Positions 35,054 through 43,679 of a stretch of 64,000 nucleotides of DNA are shown here, in pieces (position 1 is the stretch's first letter; every line of letters begins with the position of its first letter). The notes under the pieces were generated by a model that was not told the origin of the DNA, searched no databases, and saw only the letters and a program-made list of their open reading frames with translations. Both the position numbers and the translations under genes were made by a program. Source of the DNA: Streptomyces sp. NBC_01465 (lineage in GTDB: Bacteria > Actinomycetota > Actinomycetes > Streptomycetales > Streptomycetaceae); the NCBI RefSeq assembly GCF_036227325.1, contig NZ_CP109467.1, forward strand, positions 5,518,001-5,582,000, in the 5' to 3' direction.

Positions 35054-35740
35054 TCAGCCCCGTCGGACCGCGCAGAGCAACCCGTCGCCGACCGGCAGCA
35101 GCGAAGGCAACAGCTCCTGGCTCTCGCGGACCGCGCGCAGCAGCTCGCGCAGATGCAGTACCTCCGCCGGCTGATGCGCGGAGTCGACCGTGCGGCCGTC
35201 CGCGAAGACACCCTCGAAGCAGACCAGACCGCCCGGTCGCAGCAGGCGCAACGATTCAGCGAGCACATCCAGCGACTCGAGCCGGTCGCCGTCCACGAAA
35301 ACCAGGTCGTACCCGCCGTCGGCGAGCCGCGGCAGTACGTCCAGCGCCCGCCCCGGGATGAACCGGGCCCGGTTGCCCGCGAAGCCGGCCGCCCGGAACG
35401 CCTGGCGGGCGAAGCCCTGCCGCTCCGGCTCCGGATCCACCGTGGTCAGAACACCGTCGCGCCGCATCCCCTGCAGCAGATAGATCCCCGAGACGCCCGT
35501 CCCCGTGCCGATCTCGGCGACGGACTTCGCCCCCGCCGTCGCGGCCAGCAGTCGCAGCGCGGCGCCGGTTCCCGGTGACACCGAGGGCAGCCCTGAGTCG
35601 CGGGCCCGGTCCCGGGCCCAGCGCAGGGCTTCGTCCTCGGCGACAAAGGCGTCGGCGAACGCCCAGCTCGTCTGCCGGTTGGCGGTAATGGCCCTCTCCT
35701 GTCCCCGTAGTTGACGCAGAGTTGACTGTATCCGCTGCAC
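35054..35740 (-). CDS. SAM-dependent O-methyltransferase (family 3, Rv1220c type)
   Basis: 228-aa cytoplasmic enzyme. The SAM-binding motif I is [18 protein letters not shown], with acidic motif [11 protein letters not shown] and motif post-[14 protein letters not shown], all typical of the COMT-like cation-dependent O-methyltransferases. The substrate is unknown. It is divergent from the sigma-factor gene with 46 bp between starts. This divergent pair is conserved in M. tuberculosis (Rv1220c/sigE), so it may share the sigma-dependent control region. The start is uncertain (GTG at 35740 or an internal CTG). Confidence 0.88.
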   Translation of the reverse strand: MQRIQSTLRQLRGQERAITANRQTSWAFADAFVAEDEALRWARDRARDSGLPSVSPGTGAALRLLAATAGAKSVAEIGTGTGVSGIYLLQGMRRDGVLTTVDPEPERQGFARQAFRAAGFAGNRARFIPGRALDVLPRLADGGYDLVFVDGDRLESLDVLAESLRLLRPGGLVCFEGVFADGRTVDSAHQPAEVLHLRELLRAVRESQELLPSLLPVGDGLLCAVRRG

Positions 35741-35742
35741 CC

Positions 35743-35769
35743 GGGAACCCGCAGATGGGACCGGGCGTT
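35743..35769 (+). promoter_or_regulatory. ECF sigma promoter (GGGAAC-N17-CGTT) upstream of the sigma gene
   Basis: GGGAAC at 35743-35748 and CGTT at 35766-35769 are 17 nt apart, matching the consensus of SigE/SigR-class ECF sigma factors. The predicted transcription start (about 35776) is some 11 nt before the ATG of the sigma gene. This supports autoregulation. Confidence 0.75.
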
Positions 35770-35786
35770 ATGAGGGGGCAGGGGGG

Positions 35787-36623
35787 ATGGTCATGAACGA
35801 GGAATCCGGCAATCAGTCTTATCCGGAGCTAACGGGCGAGGTGGCTATGGTAGGGGCTCCACTGGACACCACCAGAGCCGACAGGGGAGGTGCGGCTGCG
35901 CCTGTGGATCGGGGAGGAGTGCTGCGGCGCTTTCTCAGGTCGGCGGGTGAGCCGAAATCCGTGACCAACATTGCTGCCGACAGCTCTGCTACGGCCCAGA
36001 CCGCGACGTTCACCTCGGACGCCGATGCGCAGGCATGGACTCCGCCCACGTGGGAGGAGATCGTCAGCACGCACAGCGGCCGGGTGTACCGCCTCGCCTA
36101 CCGTCTGACCGGCAACCAGCACGACGCCGAGGACCTCACCCAGGAAGTCTTCGTCCGCGTCTTCCGCTCGCTGTCGACGTACACGCCCGGCACGTTCGAG
36201 GGCTGGCTCCACCGCATCACCACGAACCTCTTCCTGGACATGGTCCGCCGCAAGCAGCGCATCCGCTTCGACGCGCTCGGCGACGATGCGGCCGAGCGGC
36301 TGCCCAGCCGCGAGCCGTCCCCGCAGCAGGTGTTCAACGACACCCACTTCGACGCGGACGTGCAGCACGCGCTGGACACGCTGGCCCCGGAGTTCCGTGC
36401 CGCCGTCGTCCTCTGCGACATCGAGGGGCTGAGCTACGAGGAGATCGCGGCCACCCTCGGAGTGAAGCTCGGCACCGTCCGCAGCCGGATCCACCGCGGC
36501 CGCTCACATCTGCGCAAGGCACTGCAGCACCGTTCGCCGGAGGCCCGCCGGGCCGAGCAGCGTGCGCTGGCCGGGGTGACCTCCGGCTCTTCCGGGGTGG
36601 GTGGAGAGGACGGGGCCGCGTGA
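35787..36623 (+). CDS. sigE: ECF RNA polymerase sigma factor (M. tuberculosis SigE orthologue)
   Basis: 278-aa ECF sigma factor. After a divergent N-terminus of about 90 residues, region 2 reads [29 protein letters not shown] and [25 protein letters not shown]. Region 4 reads [44 protein letters not shown]. Both closely match mycobacterial SigE. It should direct an envelope-stress regulon and its own promoter at 35743. Do not confuse it with S. coelicolor SigE (SCO3356). Its stop overlaps the anti-sigma start, so the two are co-translated. Confidence 0.93.
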   Translation: MVMNEESGNQSYPELTGEVAMVGAPLDTTRADRGGAAAPVDRGGVLRRFLRSAGEPKSVTNIAADSSATAQTATFTSDADAQAWTPPTWEEIVSTHSGRVYRLAYRLTGNQHDAEDLTQEVFVRVFRSLSTYTPGTFEGWLHRITTNLFLDMVRRKQRIRFDALGDDAAERLPSREPSPQQVFNDTHFDADVQHALDTLAPEFRAAVVLCDIEGLSYEEIAATLGVKLGTVRSRIHRGRSHLRKALQHRSPEARRAEQRALAGVTSGSSGVGGEDGAA

Positions 36624-37537
36624 GTGGATCCGGTCCGACCCCTGCCGAGCAGCACCTCGGCGACCGCCTCGCCGCCCTCGTCGACGGTGAGCTGAACCAC
36701 GACGTGCGCGAGCGGGTCCTGTCCCATCTCGCGAGCTGTCCCAAATGCAAGGCCGAGGCCGACGCACAGCGCCGCCTCAAGAGCGTGTTCGCCGAGACCG
36801 CACCGCCACCGCCCTCCGAGGGACTGCTCGCGCGCCTGCAGGGGCTGCCCGGCGGACCCGGAGGTGACGACACGGGGCGCGGCGGATCAGGCCCCTTCGG
36901 CGGGGGAAGATTCGCCGACGGTGTCTACGGACTGACTTCTTCTTCCCGGGGGTTCCCCCCGGACCCCCGTGAGTCCTTTGGTTACGTCCCCGCCAGACCC
37001 CACCCGGCAGCCGCAGCGGGCTTCCCGATCCACCCCGTCGGCCGCCAGGACACCGACCGCTCCTCGTTCTCCTCGCGGCGCAGGTTCGCCTTCGCCGCCG
37101 CCAGTGCGGTCTCGCTGGCCGCGATCGCGCTCGGCGGCGCCATGCCGAACGGAGCGCCCACAGGCGCCACTTCGGCCGGTGCGCAGGGCGGCGGCACCGC
37201 AGCCCCGCAGCAGTCGGGCGGTCAGGCCGTGGTGGGTACGGAAATCCTCCGGCGCCAGGGCGGTGGAGCCGCCTCCGTGCCGACGAGCGAGGAGGAGAGC
37301 CGTCCGCCGGTCACCGCGACGAGTACGTCCTCGGTCGTGGCGCTCTCCGCGCCCGTCGTGTCGACGGGCCCGCTGCGGGCCCCCCTCTCGCATCCGCTCT
37401 CGGCGGCGCTGCTCACCGGTTCCTCGCTGCCGCCCCTGATACCGGCGACCGCATCAACACCCCCCGTGACACCGAGTCCCGGCGTCACTCCGGCAGCCAC
37501 CCAGCTTGCCGGGGCTCCGCAGCTGACCCGGCACTGA
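36620..37537 (+). CDS. rseA: Membrane-bound zinc anti-sigma factor (RseA/ZAS type)
   Basis: 305-aa protein. The N-terminal anti-sigma domain has the ZAS motif H-x3-C-x2-C (HLASCPKC, about residue 35), which binds zinc and holds the sigma factor. A long linker leads to one helix ([21 protein letters not shown], about 155-175) and a 125-residue extracytoplasmic Ser/Thr/Pro-rich tail. It starts with GTG overlapping the sigma stop. It probably releases the sigma factor after envelope stress or oxidation of the zinc site. The tail is much longer than in mycobacterial RseA. HtrA follows, the likely protease partner. Confidence 0.9.
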   Translation: MSGSGPTPAEQHLGDRLAALVDGELNHDVRERVLSHLASCPKCKAEADAQRRLKSVFAETAPPPPSEGLLARLQGLPGGPGGDDTGRGGSGPFGGGRFADGVYGLTSSSRGFPPDPRESFGYVPARPHPAAAAGFPIHPVGRQDTDRSSFSSRRRFAFAAASAVSLAAIALGGAMPNGAPTGATSAGAQGGGTAAPQQSGGQAVVGTEILRRQGGGAASVPTSEEESRPPVTATSTSSVVALSAPVVSTGPLRAPLSHPLSAALLTGSSLPPLIPATASTPPVTPSPGVTPAATQLAGAPQLTRH

Positions 37538-37607
37538 CAACCTGGTTGAATCCCAGCAGGGGTGCCTCCACGGGGCACGCAGGATCTGGGGCGGGTGCGG
37601 GACGAGC

Positions 37608-39101
37608 ATGGACGACGGGAAGCCCACGGGGCCGAAGGCGAAGTGGTGGAGCCGGCCCGAGCACCGGCACGTGCTCGATCCGGCAGGCCCCGTGGCCGAT
37701 GTGCCACCGCAGCCGGCACCGGCCCCGGTGCCGGAGCGCCCCGCACCCGAGGACAGCCCCTCCGGCCGTCCGCAGCCGCTGCACGCACCCGACCCGTACA
37801 GCACACCGCCTTACGGCGGCCCCGGCCCCTGGGCCCCCGCGCCGCCCGTGCAGCGGCCGGTGCCCACCCCCGCGGCGGGCACACCGATCCCGGGGCCCGC
37901 GCCCGAGTTCGTACCTCCGCAGCCGCCTCCCTCGCAGTGGCTGAACTACGACCCCTGGGCCGCCCGGCCCCTGCCCCCGCCGCCCGCGCCGCGCAGACGC
38001 AGGGGCGGGATCGTGTTCGCCGTGCTGCTGGCGCTGGTCACCGGTGTGGTGGGCGGCGGCGTCGGCGCGTACATCGAGCGTAACGACGGGATCGCCCCGG
38101 ACGTGAAGCTCCCGCAGGCGGCCAAGGAGGCCCCGGGCCGGGCACCCGACAGCGTGGCGGGGATCGCCGCCAGCGCGCTGCCCGGTGTGGTCACCCTGCA
38201 TGTGAAGGGGGCCACCGAACAGGGCACCGGCACCGGATTCGTCCTCGACCGCGAGGGTCACATCCTCACCAACAACCATGTGGTGGCGCCCGCCGCCGGG
38301 TCCGGAGAGATCTCCGTCACCTTCAGCGGCGGCGAGGTCGCCCAGGCCAAGGTCGTGGGCAAGGACAGCGGTTACGACCTCGCCGTCGTCCAGGTCACCG
38401 GCGTCTCCGGCCTCAAGCCGCTGCCCCTCGGCAACTCCGACAACGTCCAGGTCGGCGACCCCGTGGTGGCCATCGGCGCCCCCTTCGACCTCTCCAACAC
38501 CGTGACCTCCGGCATCATCAGCGCCAAGGGGCGCCCCATCACGGCGGGCGGCGAGAAGGGCGACGGCAGCGACATCAGCTATGTCGACGCCCTGCAGACC
38601 GACGCCCCCATCAACCCGGGCAACTCGGGCGGCCCGCTGCTCGATTCGCGGGCCCGCGTCATCGGCATCAACAGTGCGATCCGGGCCGCCGACAACGGCT
38701 CGGGGACGACCGGCGCCCAGAGCGGCTCCATCGGCCTCGGTTTCGCGATCCCCGTCAACCAGGGCAAGCGCGTGGCCGAGGAGCTCATCAACACGGGCAG
38801 GGCGACGCACCCCGTGATCGGTGTGACGCTCGACATGCAGTTCACCGGCGACGGCGCACGCGTCGGCGACAAGGCGAAGGACGGCGGCCCGGCGGTGGCC
38901 GCAGGCGGTCCTGGTGCCAAGGCCGGGATCCTGGCGGGCGACATCATCACCGCGGTCGACGGCGCGCGCGTGCACAGCGGTGAGGAGCTCATCGTGAAGA
39001 TCCGTGCGCACCGCCCCGGCGACCGGCTGAAGCTCACCGTGAACCGTTCGGGGCGCGAGACGGCCGTCGTGCTGACCCTCGGCTCGGCGAGCGGCACGTG
39101 A
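37608..39101 (+). CDS. htrA: HtrA-like S1C serine protease with PDZ domain
   Basis: 497-aa membrane-anchored protease and chaperone. A Pro-rich cytoplasmic N-terminus of about 130 residues precedes a helix (GGIVFAVLLALVTGVVGGGVGAYI). The trypsin-like domain has His in ILTNNHVV, Asp in SGYDLAVVQV and Ser in INPGNSGGPLLD. The PDZ domain (about 400-490) has the binding loop VIGVTLD. It should degrade misfolded extracytoplasmic proteins and may process the anti-sigma factor. Gene order sigma, anti-sigma, htrA, tatB equals Rv1221-Rv1224. Confidence 0.93.
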   Translation: MDDGKPTGPKAKWWSRPEHRHVLDPAGPVADVPPQPAPAPVPERPAPEDSPSGRPQPLHAPDPYSTPPYGGPGPWAPAPPVQRPVPTPAAGTPIPGPAPEFVPPQPPPSQWLNYDPWAARPLPPPPAPRRRRGGIVFAVLLALVTGVVGGGVGAYIERNDGIAPDVKLPQAAKEAPGRAPDSVAGIAASALPGVVTLHVKGATEQGTGTGFVLDREGHILTNNHVVAPAAGSGEISVTFSGGEVAQAKVVGKDSGYDLAVVQVTGVSGLKPLPLGNSDNVQVGDPVVAIGAPFDLSNTVTSGIISAKGRPITAGGEKGDGSDISYVDALQTDAPINPGNSGGPLLDSRARVIGINSAIRAADNGSGTTGAQSGSIGLGFAIPVNQGKRVAEELINTGRATHPVIGVTLDMQFTGDGARVGDKAKDGGPAVAAGGPGAKAGILAGDIITAVDGARVHSGEELIVKIRAHRPGDRLKLTVNRSGRETAVVLTLGSASGT

Positions 39102-39215
39102 ACGTCATCTTCTTGGCCATACAGAGGTACCGCCCTGACAGCTTGGCCGGGTACCGTGAACGGAACCCGGACCGGCCCCGACCTTCGGGCCGCGGAGCCA
39201 CGAGGAGCAAGCAAC

Positions 39216-39677
39216 GTGTTCACTGACGTAGGCCCACTTGAAATAGTGACGCTCGTTGTCCTTGCCGTGCTCGTCTTCGGTCCGGAGAAACTGCCGAAGG
39301 TCATCCAGGACGTCACGCGGACGATCCGCAAGATCCGTGAGTTCTCCGACAGCGCGAAGGAAGACATCCGCGCGGAGCTCGGCCCCGAGTTCAAGGACTT
39401 CGAGTTCGAGGACCTCAACCCGAAGAACCTGGTGCGCAAGCACCTGCTCGACGGTGACGACGACGCTCTGGGACTCAAGGAGATCCGCAGCAGCTTCGAC
39501 CTCAAGAAGGAAATCACCGACATCGCGGACACGGTGACCGGCAAGGAGAGCGCCACCAGCTCCGTGGCCTCCACGCCGACCACTTCTGCCAACGGCAGCG
39601 CCACCCCTGACCTGCTGAAGAAGAGCGACAAGCCGGCCGTGGAGGAGCGCCCCCGCTTCGACGACGACGCCACCTGA
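39216..39677 (+). CDS. tatB: Twin-arginine translocase subunit TatB
   Basis: 153-aa Tat export component. One N-terminal membrane helix (GPLEIVTLVVLAVLVFGPEKLP) contains the glutamate near its start and the FGPEKLP hinge. An amphipathic helix (KVIQDVTRTIRKIREFSD) and a charged cytoplasmic tail follow. It binds Tat substrates with TatC. GTG at 39216 preceded by GAGGAG sets the start. The downstream tail is Ser/Thr-rich and probably disordered. It matches Rv1224 in position. Confidence 0.94.
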   Translation: MFTDVGPLEIVTLVVLAVLVFGPEKLPKVIQDVTRTIRKIREFSDSAKEDIRAELGPEFKDFEFEDLNPKNLVRKHLLDGDDDALGLKEIRSSFDLKKEITDIADTVTGKESATSSVASTPTTSANGSATPDLLKKSDKPAVEERPRFDDDAT

Positions 39678-39761
39678 GTATTCTCCATCTGGTCCGGCAG
39701 TCAGGACGCCCGAGGGGGGCGGGCCGCGCCGGACCCGATGGATCGAGGAGGCGGCCAGGCA

Positions 39762-40379
39762 GTGGAGACGACGAGTCAGGCAGGCCCGCGCACGGTTGAC
39801 GATTACCTGCGCGCGCCTTTTCCCTGGTACGGACTGGACGAGGCCTTCACCGGGCCGCGCTGGCTGATGCAGGTCGGCACGGCTGCCGACGGCACGGTGC
39901 AGCACGGTTCCACGGGGCACGGGGACGAGCCCTCGTCCGTACGGACCGCCGACAGCGGCCCGGAGCGCGAGCGCTTCGCCGTCGTGGTGACGGTGGCGTC
40001 CAGCCCGCTGCGGCGCAGCGGCGACGGCACGGGCGTGCTGGAGGCCACCTCGGTCTCCTCGGCGGCCTGGCTGGCCGGTTCGGGGCTGCTCGCCTACACC
40101 TGGCCGGCGCAGATGGACCACACCCTGCGCGACGACTGGCTGGACCAGCAGACGGAGACCGCGTTCGAGCTGGCCGACGACCTCGGCGGGCCCGAGTGGT
40201 CCTCGCTGTCGCTGCCGGTGGACGGCGTCGCGACCCGGTTCGCCTACCGGGAGTCGGAGTTCGGCTGGGTCCTCGCCGGCTCGACGGAGGGCGGGGTCCC
40301 GCTCGGTGCGTACGGTCGCGGCATGTCGGCGTACGGGCTCGGGTTCTCCGTGGTGAAGGACATCAGCGTTTACGCGTAG
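39762..40379 (+). CDS. Conserved hypothetical protein
   Basis: 205-aa soluble protein with no signal peptide or helix. It has recognisable blocks (RTVDDYLRAPFPWYGLDEAFTGPRWL, WPAQMDHTLRDDWLDQQTETAFELADDLGGPEW, YRESEFGWVLAGSTEGGVPLGAYGRGMSAYGL) but no known domain to me. I chose GTG at 39762, with GAGGAGG 10 nt upstream; ATG at 39738 is an alternative. It lies between tatB and the minus-strand mrp gene. It may be co-transcribed with tatB (84-bp gap). A terminator hairpin follows. Confidence 0.78.
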   Translation: METTSQAGPRTVDDYLRAPFPWYGLDEAFTGPRWLMQVGTAADGTVQHGSTGHGDEPSSVRTADSGPERERFAVVVTVASSPLRRSGDGTGVLEATSVSSAAWLAGSGLLAYTWPAQMDHTLRDDWLDQQTETAFELADDLGGPEWSSLSLPVDGVATRFAYRESEFGWVLAGSTEGGVPLGAYGRGMSAYGLGFSVVKDISVYA

Positions 40380-40397
40380 CGCGGCCGGAGCGTTGAA

Positions 40398-40443
40398 CGG
40401 CCCGCACCGTGTGCCCTGAGGTACTAGGGCAAGGTGCGGGCCG
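40398..40443. terminator. Terminator hairpin between the hypothetical gene and mrp
   Basis: Outer 11-bp stem CGGCCCGCACC/GGTGCGGGCCG and inner 5-bp stem GCCCT/AGGGC, loop 8 bases. It separates convergent genes. Confidence 0.75.
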
Positions 40444-40448
40444 GTGGT

Positions 40449-40534
40449 CGGTTGTGCCCACCCTTCCCCAAGCTCTCGGCTCCGCTCGAGCAGGGGAGAC
40501 CCCACTCGCCGTGCGGAACGCCTGCCCACAACCG
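40449..40534. repeat. Nested intergenic repeat: hairpin family copy with a second repeat in its loop
   Basis: The outer sequence CGGTTGTGCCCACCC at one end and TGCGGAACGCCTGCCCACAACCG-type sequence at the other match the repeat at 31615-31663 in reverse orientation. The short loop there is replaced by a 48-base insert (40464-40511). The insert begins TTCCCCAAGCTCTCGGCTCC, itself a motif I remember as a widespread Streptomyces repeat. Both the host repeat and the insert have internal dyads. Confidence 0.7.
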
Positions 40535-40539
40535 TGCAG

Positions 40540-41673
40540 CTAGAACTTGTTGCGCGGCGTGACGCCCAGCGACATTCCCGCCAGGCCCCGCTGACGGCTG
40601 CTCAGCTTGCCCGCGATCGCGCGCAGCGCCGCGCCCGCCGGGGAGTCCGGGTCCGTCAGGACGACCGGCTTGCCCTCGTCGCCGCCCTCGCGCAGCCGCA
40701 GGTCGATCGGGATCGAGCCGAGCACCGGGACCGTGGCGCCCGTCGTCTTCGTCAGACCGTCGGCGACCTTCTGGCCGCCGCCCGTGCCGAAGACGTCGAC
40801 CATCTCGTCGCAGTGCGGGCACGGCATGCCCGACATGTTCTCGACGACGCCCACGATCTTCTGGTGCGTCTGTACGGCGATCGAGCCGGCGCGCTCGGCC
40901 ACCTCGGCCGCCGCCTGCTGAGGCGTCGTCACCACGAGGATCTCGGCGTTCGGGACGAGCTGCGCGACCGAGATCGCGATGTCGCCCGTGCCCGGCGGCA
41001 GGTCGAGCAGCAGGACGTCCAGGTCGCCCCAGTACACGTCCGCCAGGAACTGCTGCAGCGCGCGGTGCAGCATCGGTCCGCGCCACACCACCGGCGAGTT
41101 GCCCGGGGTGAACATCCCGATCGAGATGACCTTCACGCCGTTCGCGGACGGCGGCATGATCATGTTCTCGACCTGGGTGGGCTTGCCGTCCACGCCCAGC
41201 ATGCGCGGCACGCTGTGACCGTAGATGTCCGCGTCCACGACGCCGACCTTCAGCCCGTCGGCGGCCAGCGCGGCCGCCAGGTTCACGGTCACCGAGGACT
41301 TGCCGACACCGCCCTTGCCGGAGGCGACCGCGTACACCCGGGTCAGCGAGCCGGGCTTGGCGAAGGGCACCTCGCGCTCGGCGGTTCCGCCGCGCAGCGA
41401 GGTCGCGAGGTCCTTGCGCTGCTCGTCGCTCATCACGTCGAGTTCGACGGAGACCGAGGTGACGCCCTCGACGCGGGCCACCGCGTCCTTCACATTGCTG
41501 GTGATCGTCTCGCGCATCGGGCAGCCGGAGACGGTCAGGTACACCGTGACAGCGACCGCACCGTCCGCGCCGATGTCGATCGATTTCACCATGCCGAGCT
41601 CGGTGATCGGTCGGTGGATCTCGGGGTCGTTCACTGTCGCCAGTGCCTCAAGCACCGCGTCTTCCGTAGCCAT
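40540..41673 (-). CDS. mrp: Mrp/ApbC-type iron-sulfur carrier ATPase
   Basis: 377-aa P-loop NTPase that binds and transfers [4Fe-4S] clusters. An N-terminal DUF59 (MIP18-like) domain (LEALATVNDPEIHRPITELGMVKSI, and GCPMR) precedes the ATPase. The deviant Walker A is GKGGVGKSS. Other motifs are VVDADIYGHSVPRMLG, LLDLPPGTGDIA and the cluster-binding CPHC (GMPCPHCDEMVDVFG). The C-terminal 25 residues are an actinobacterial extension. TAACAT ends 7 nt before the ATG, suggesting a leaderless mRNA. Corresponds to Rv1229c. Confidence 0.95.
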   Translation of the reverse strand: MATEDAVLEALATVNDPEIHRPITELGMVKSIDIGADGAVAVTVYLTVSGCPMRETITSNVKDAVARVEGVTSVSVELDVMSDEQRKDLATSLRGGTAEREVPFAKPGSLTRVYAVASGKGGVGKSSVTVNLAAALAADGLKVGVVDADIYGHSVPRMLGVDGKPTQVENMIMPPSANGVKVISIGMFTPGNSPVVWRGPMLHRALQQFLADVYWGDLDVLLLDLPPGTGDIAISVAQLVPNAEILVVTTPQQAAAEVAERAGSIAVQTHQKIVGVVENMSGMPCPHCDEMVDVFGTGGGQKVADGLTKTTGATVPVLGSIPIDLRLREGGDEGKPVVLTDPDSPAGAALRAIAGKLSSRQRGLAGMSLGVTPRNKF

Positions 41674-41717
41674 GACCCCGATGTTACGGCGCGCACACCC
41701 ACCTCAGGAAAGGGCGG

Positions 41718-42248
41718 TCAGCGGTCGCCTTCGTCACGTGGCCCCGAGGGCTCGTACGGGAATACGCTGCGCTGCTTGTCCAGCTCCCTGACCAGGTCCT
41801 GGAGTTCGGAACGGATCCAGTCGCGGGTGGCGACCTCGCCCAGACCCATGCGCAGCGAGGCGATCTCCCGGGTCAGATACTCGGTGTCGGCGATCGAGCG
41901 CTCGTTCTGCTTGCGGTCCTGCTCCAGGTTGACGCGGTCGCGGTCGTCCTGGCGGTTCTGCGCGAGGAGGATCAGCGGGGCCGCGTACGACGCCTGCAGC
42001 GACAGCACCAGCGTCAGGAAGATGAAGGGGAACGGGTCGAACCGCCAGGCGTCCGGCGCCAGGGTGTTCCACACCACCCACACCACGATCACCACCGTCA
42101 TCCAGACGATGAAGCGCCCCGTCCCCAGGAAGCGCGCGACCTGCTCCGAGAGCCGCCCGAAGGACTCCGGGTCGTACTCGGGCAGGAACCGCCGCCGTGG
42201 TGCGCGCGGCTGGTCCAGACGGCCCCTGGGGGTCGGCTCAGCGCCCAT
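41718..42248 (-). CDS. DUF1003 membrane protein
   Basis: 176-aa protein with two helices (VWMTVVIVVWVVWNTL and PFIFLTLVLSLQASYAAPLILL) and the DUF1003 core FDPFPFIFLTLVLSLQASYAAPLILLAQNRQ, then a charged coiled-coil C-terminus. ATG at 42248 has GAGG at 6 nt and overlaps the end of the MgtE-N/CBS gene by 11 bp, so they form an operon. Function unknown. The close association with an Mg-transport-like protein and CorA suggests metal or membrane physiology. Confidence 0.88.
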   Translation of the reverse strand: MGAEPTPRGRLDQPRAPRRRFLPEYDPESFGRLSEQVARFLGTGRFIVWMTVVIVVWVVWNTLAPDAWRFDPFPFIFLTLVLSLQASYAAPLILLAQNRQDDRDRVNLEQDRKQNERSIADTEYLTREIASLRMGLGEVATRDWIRSELQDLVRELDKQRSVFPYEPSGPRDEGDR

Positions 42249-43524
42249 CGTGAGCCTCCTCGCCATGGGTGTCGCCGCCGTGGAAGTCCCGCTCGCGCCA
42301 GTCGTCGGGCAGCAGATGGTCGAGTACGTCGTCGACGGTGACGACCCCGAGCAGCGACCCGTTCGCGTCCACGACCGGCGCCGAGACCATGTTGTACGCC
42401 GCGAGATAGCTGGTCAGCGCGGGCAGCGGGGTGTCCGGCGGCAGCGACGGCAGATCGGTGTCCGCGATGGAGCCGACCAGGGTGAACGGCGGGTCGCGCA
42501 GCAGCCGCTGGAAGTGCACGGTGCCCAGGTACTTGCCGGTGGGCGTCTCGTACGGCGGCCGGCAGACGTACACCTGCGCCGCCAGCGACGGCGACAGGTC
42601 CTGCTGGCGCACCCGGGCGAGCGCGTCGGCGACCGTCGCGTCGGGGCGCAGCACGATCGGCTCGGTCGTCATCAGACCGCCCGCGGTCCGCTCCTCGTAG
42701 GAGAGCAGCCGGCGCACGTCGGCGGCGTCGTCGGGCTGCATCAGCGTCAGCAGCCGCTCCTTGTCCTCCTCGGGCAGCTCGCTCAGCAGGTCGGCCGCGT
42801 CGTCCGGGTCCATCGCCTCCAGGACGTCGGCTGCCCGCTCCTCCTTGAGCTTGCCGATGATCTCCACCTGGTCGTCCTCGGGGAGCTCCTCCAGGACGTC
42901 GGCGAGCCGGTCGTCGTCGAGGACCGCGGCCACCTCGGCGCGCCGCTTGGGGGAGAGGTGGTGCAGGACGTTGGCGAGGTCGGCGGGGCGCAGCTGCTCG
43001 TACGTGGCGACCAGCGACTCCGCGCCCTGGCTGTCCTCCTCCAGGGAGAAGCCGGTGACGGCCGACCACTCGACGGTCAGCGTCTCGCCCTTGCGGCGGA
43101 GTGCTCCGCCCTTTCCCTTGCGTACGAAGACCTTGTCGATCTCCCAGTCGCGGCGGGCGGGCAGCTGCTGAATCGATACGTCGAGGACGGTGACCTCCTC
43201 GTCCCCTTCGACCAGCCGCACCCGCCGGTCGAGGAGTTCGCCGAGGACGAGGCGTTCGGTGGGGCGCTGCTCGAAGCGGCGCATGTTCACCACGCCGGTG
43301 GTGATGAGCTGGCCGGTCTCGACGCCCGTCACCCGGGTCAGGGGCAGGAAGATCCGCCGCCGGGTGACCACTTCCACGACCAGGCCCAGCATCCGGGGCG
43401 GGCGGTTGCCGACGCGGAGCATCGCCACGAGGTCGCGGACACGCCCGACCTGATCGCCGTTGGGGTCGAAGACCGCGACGCCGGAGAGGTGGGAGACGAA
43501 GACCCTCGGGGCGCCTGCTGCCAT
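42238..43524 (-). CDS. MgtE N-terminal/CBS domain protein without membrane domain
   Basis: 428-aa cytoplasmic protein. Residues 1-155 form two PRC-barrel-like beta segments (VFVSHLSGVAVFDPNGDQVGRVRDLV). An MgtE-N superhelix follows (ADLANVLHHLSPKRRAEVAAVLDDDRLADVLEELPEDDQVEIIGKL). Then a CBS pair (TTEPIVLRPDATVADALARVR, and LVGSIADTDLPSLPPDTPL...VDANGSLLGVVTVDDVLDHLL). Unlike MgtE it has no channel helices. It is perhaps a magnesium or nucleotide sensor. Translation is coupled to DUF1003. The ATG at 43524 has AAGGAGA. The matching mycobacterial gene is Rv1232c. Confidence 0.88.
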   Translation of the reverse strand: MAAGAPRVFVSHLSGVAVFDPNGDQVGRVRDLVAMLRVGNRPPRMLGLVVEVVTRRRIFLPLTRVTGVETGQLITTGVVNMRRFEQRPTERLVLGELLDRRVRLVEGDEEVTVLDVSIQQLPARRDWEIDKVFVRKGKGGALRRKGETLTVEWSAVTGFSLEEDSQGAESLVATYEQLRPADLANVLHHLSPKRRAEVAAVLDDDRLADVLEELPEDDQVEIIGKLKEERAADVLEAMDPDDAADLLSELPEEDKERLLTLMQPDDAADVRRLLSYEERTAGGLMTTEPIVLRPDATVADALARVRQQDLSPSLAAQVYVCRPPYETPTGKYLGTVHFQRLLRDPPFTLVGSIADTDLPSLPPDTPLPALTSYLAAYNMVSAPVVDANGSLLGVVTVDDVLDHLLPDDWRERDFHGGDTHGEEAHDGR

Positions 43525-43679
43525 GGAGCGCGTCTCCTTCTGCCCAGGTCCGCCGTGCGATTCAGGGTTCAGGCTAGCCCGTGGCGGGCGACGGCGCCTT
43601 TGAGGGGCGTCCGTACGGCTCTCTGGCGATGAACGTAGGCCGCACGGGTACGCTGCGGTCTGCTGTTGAGGACACCCGC

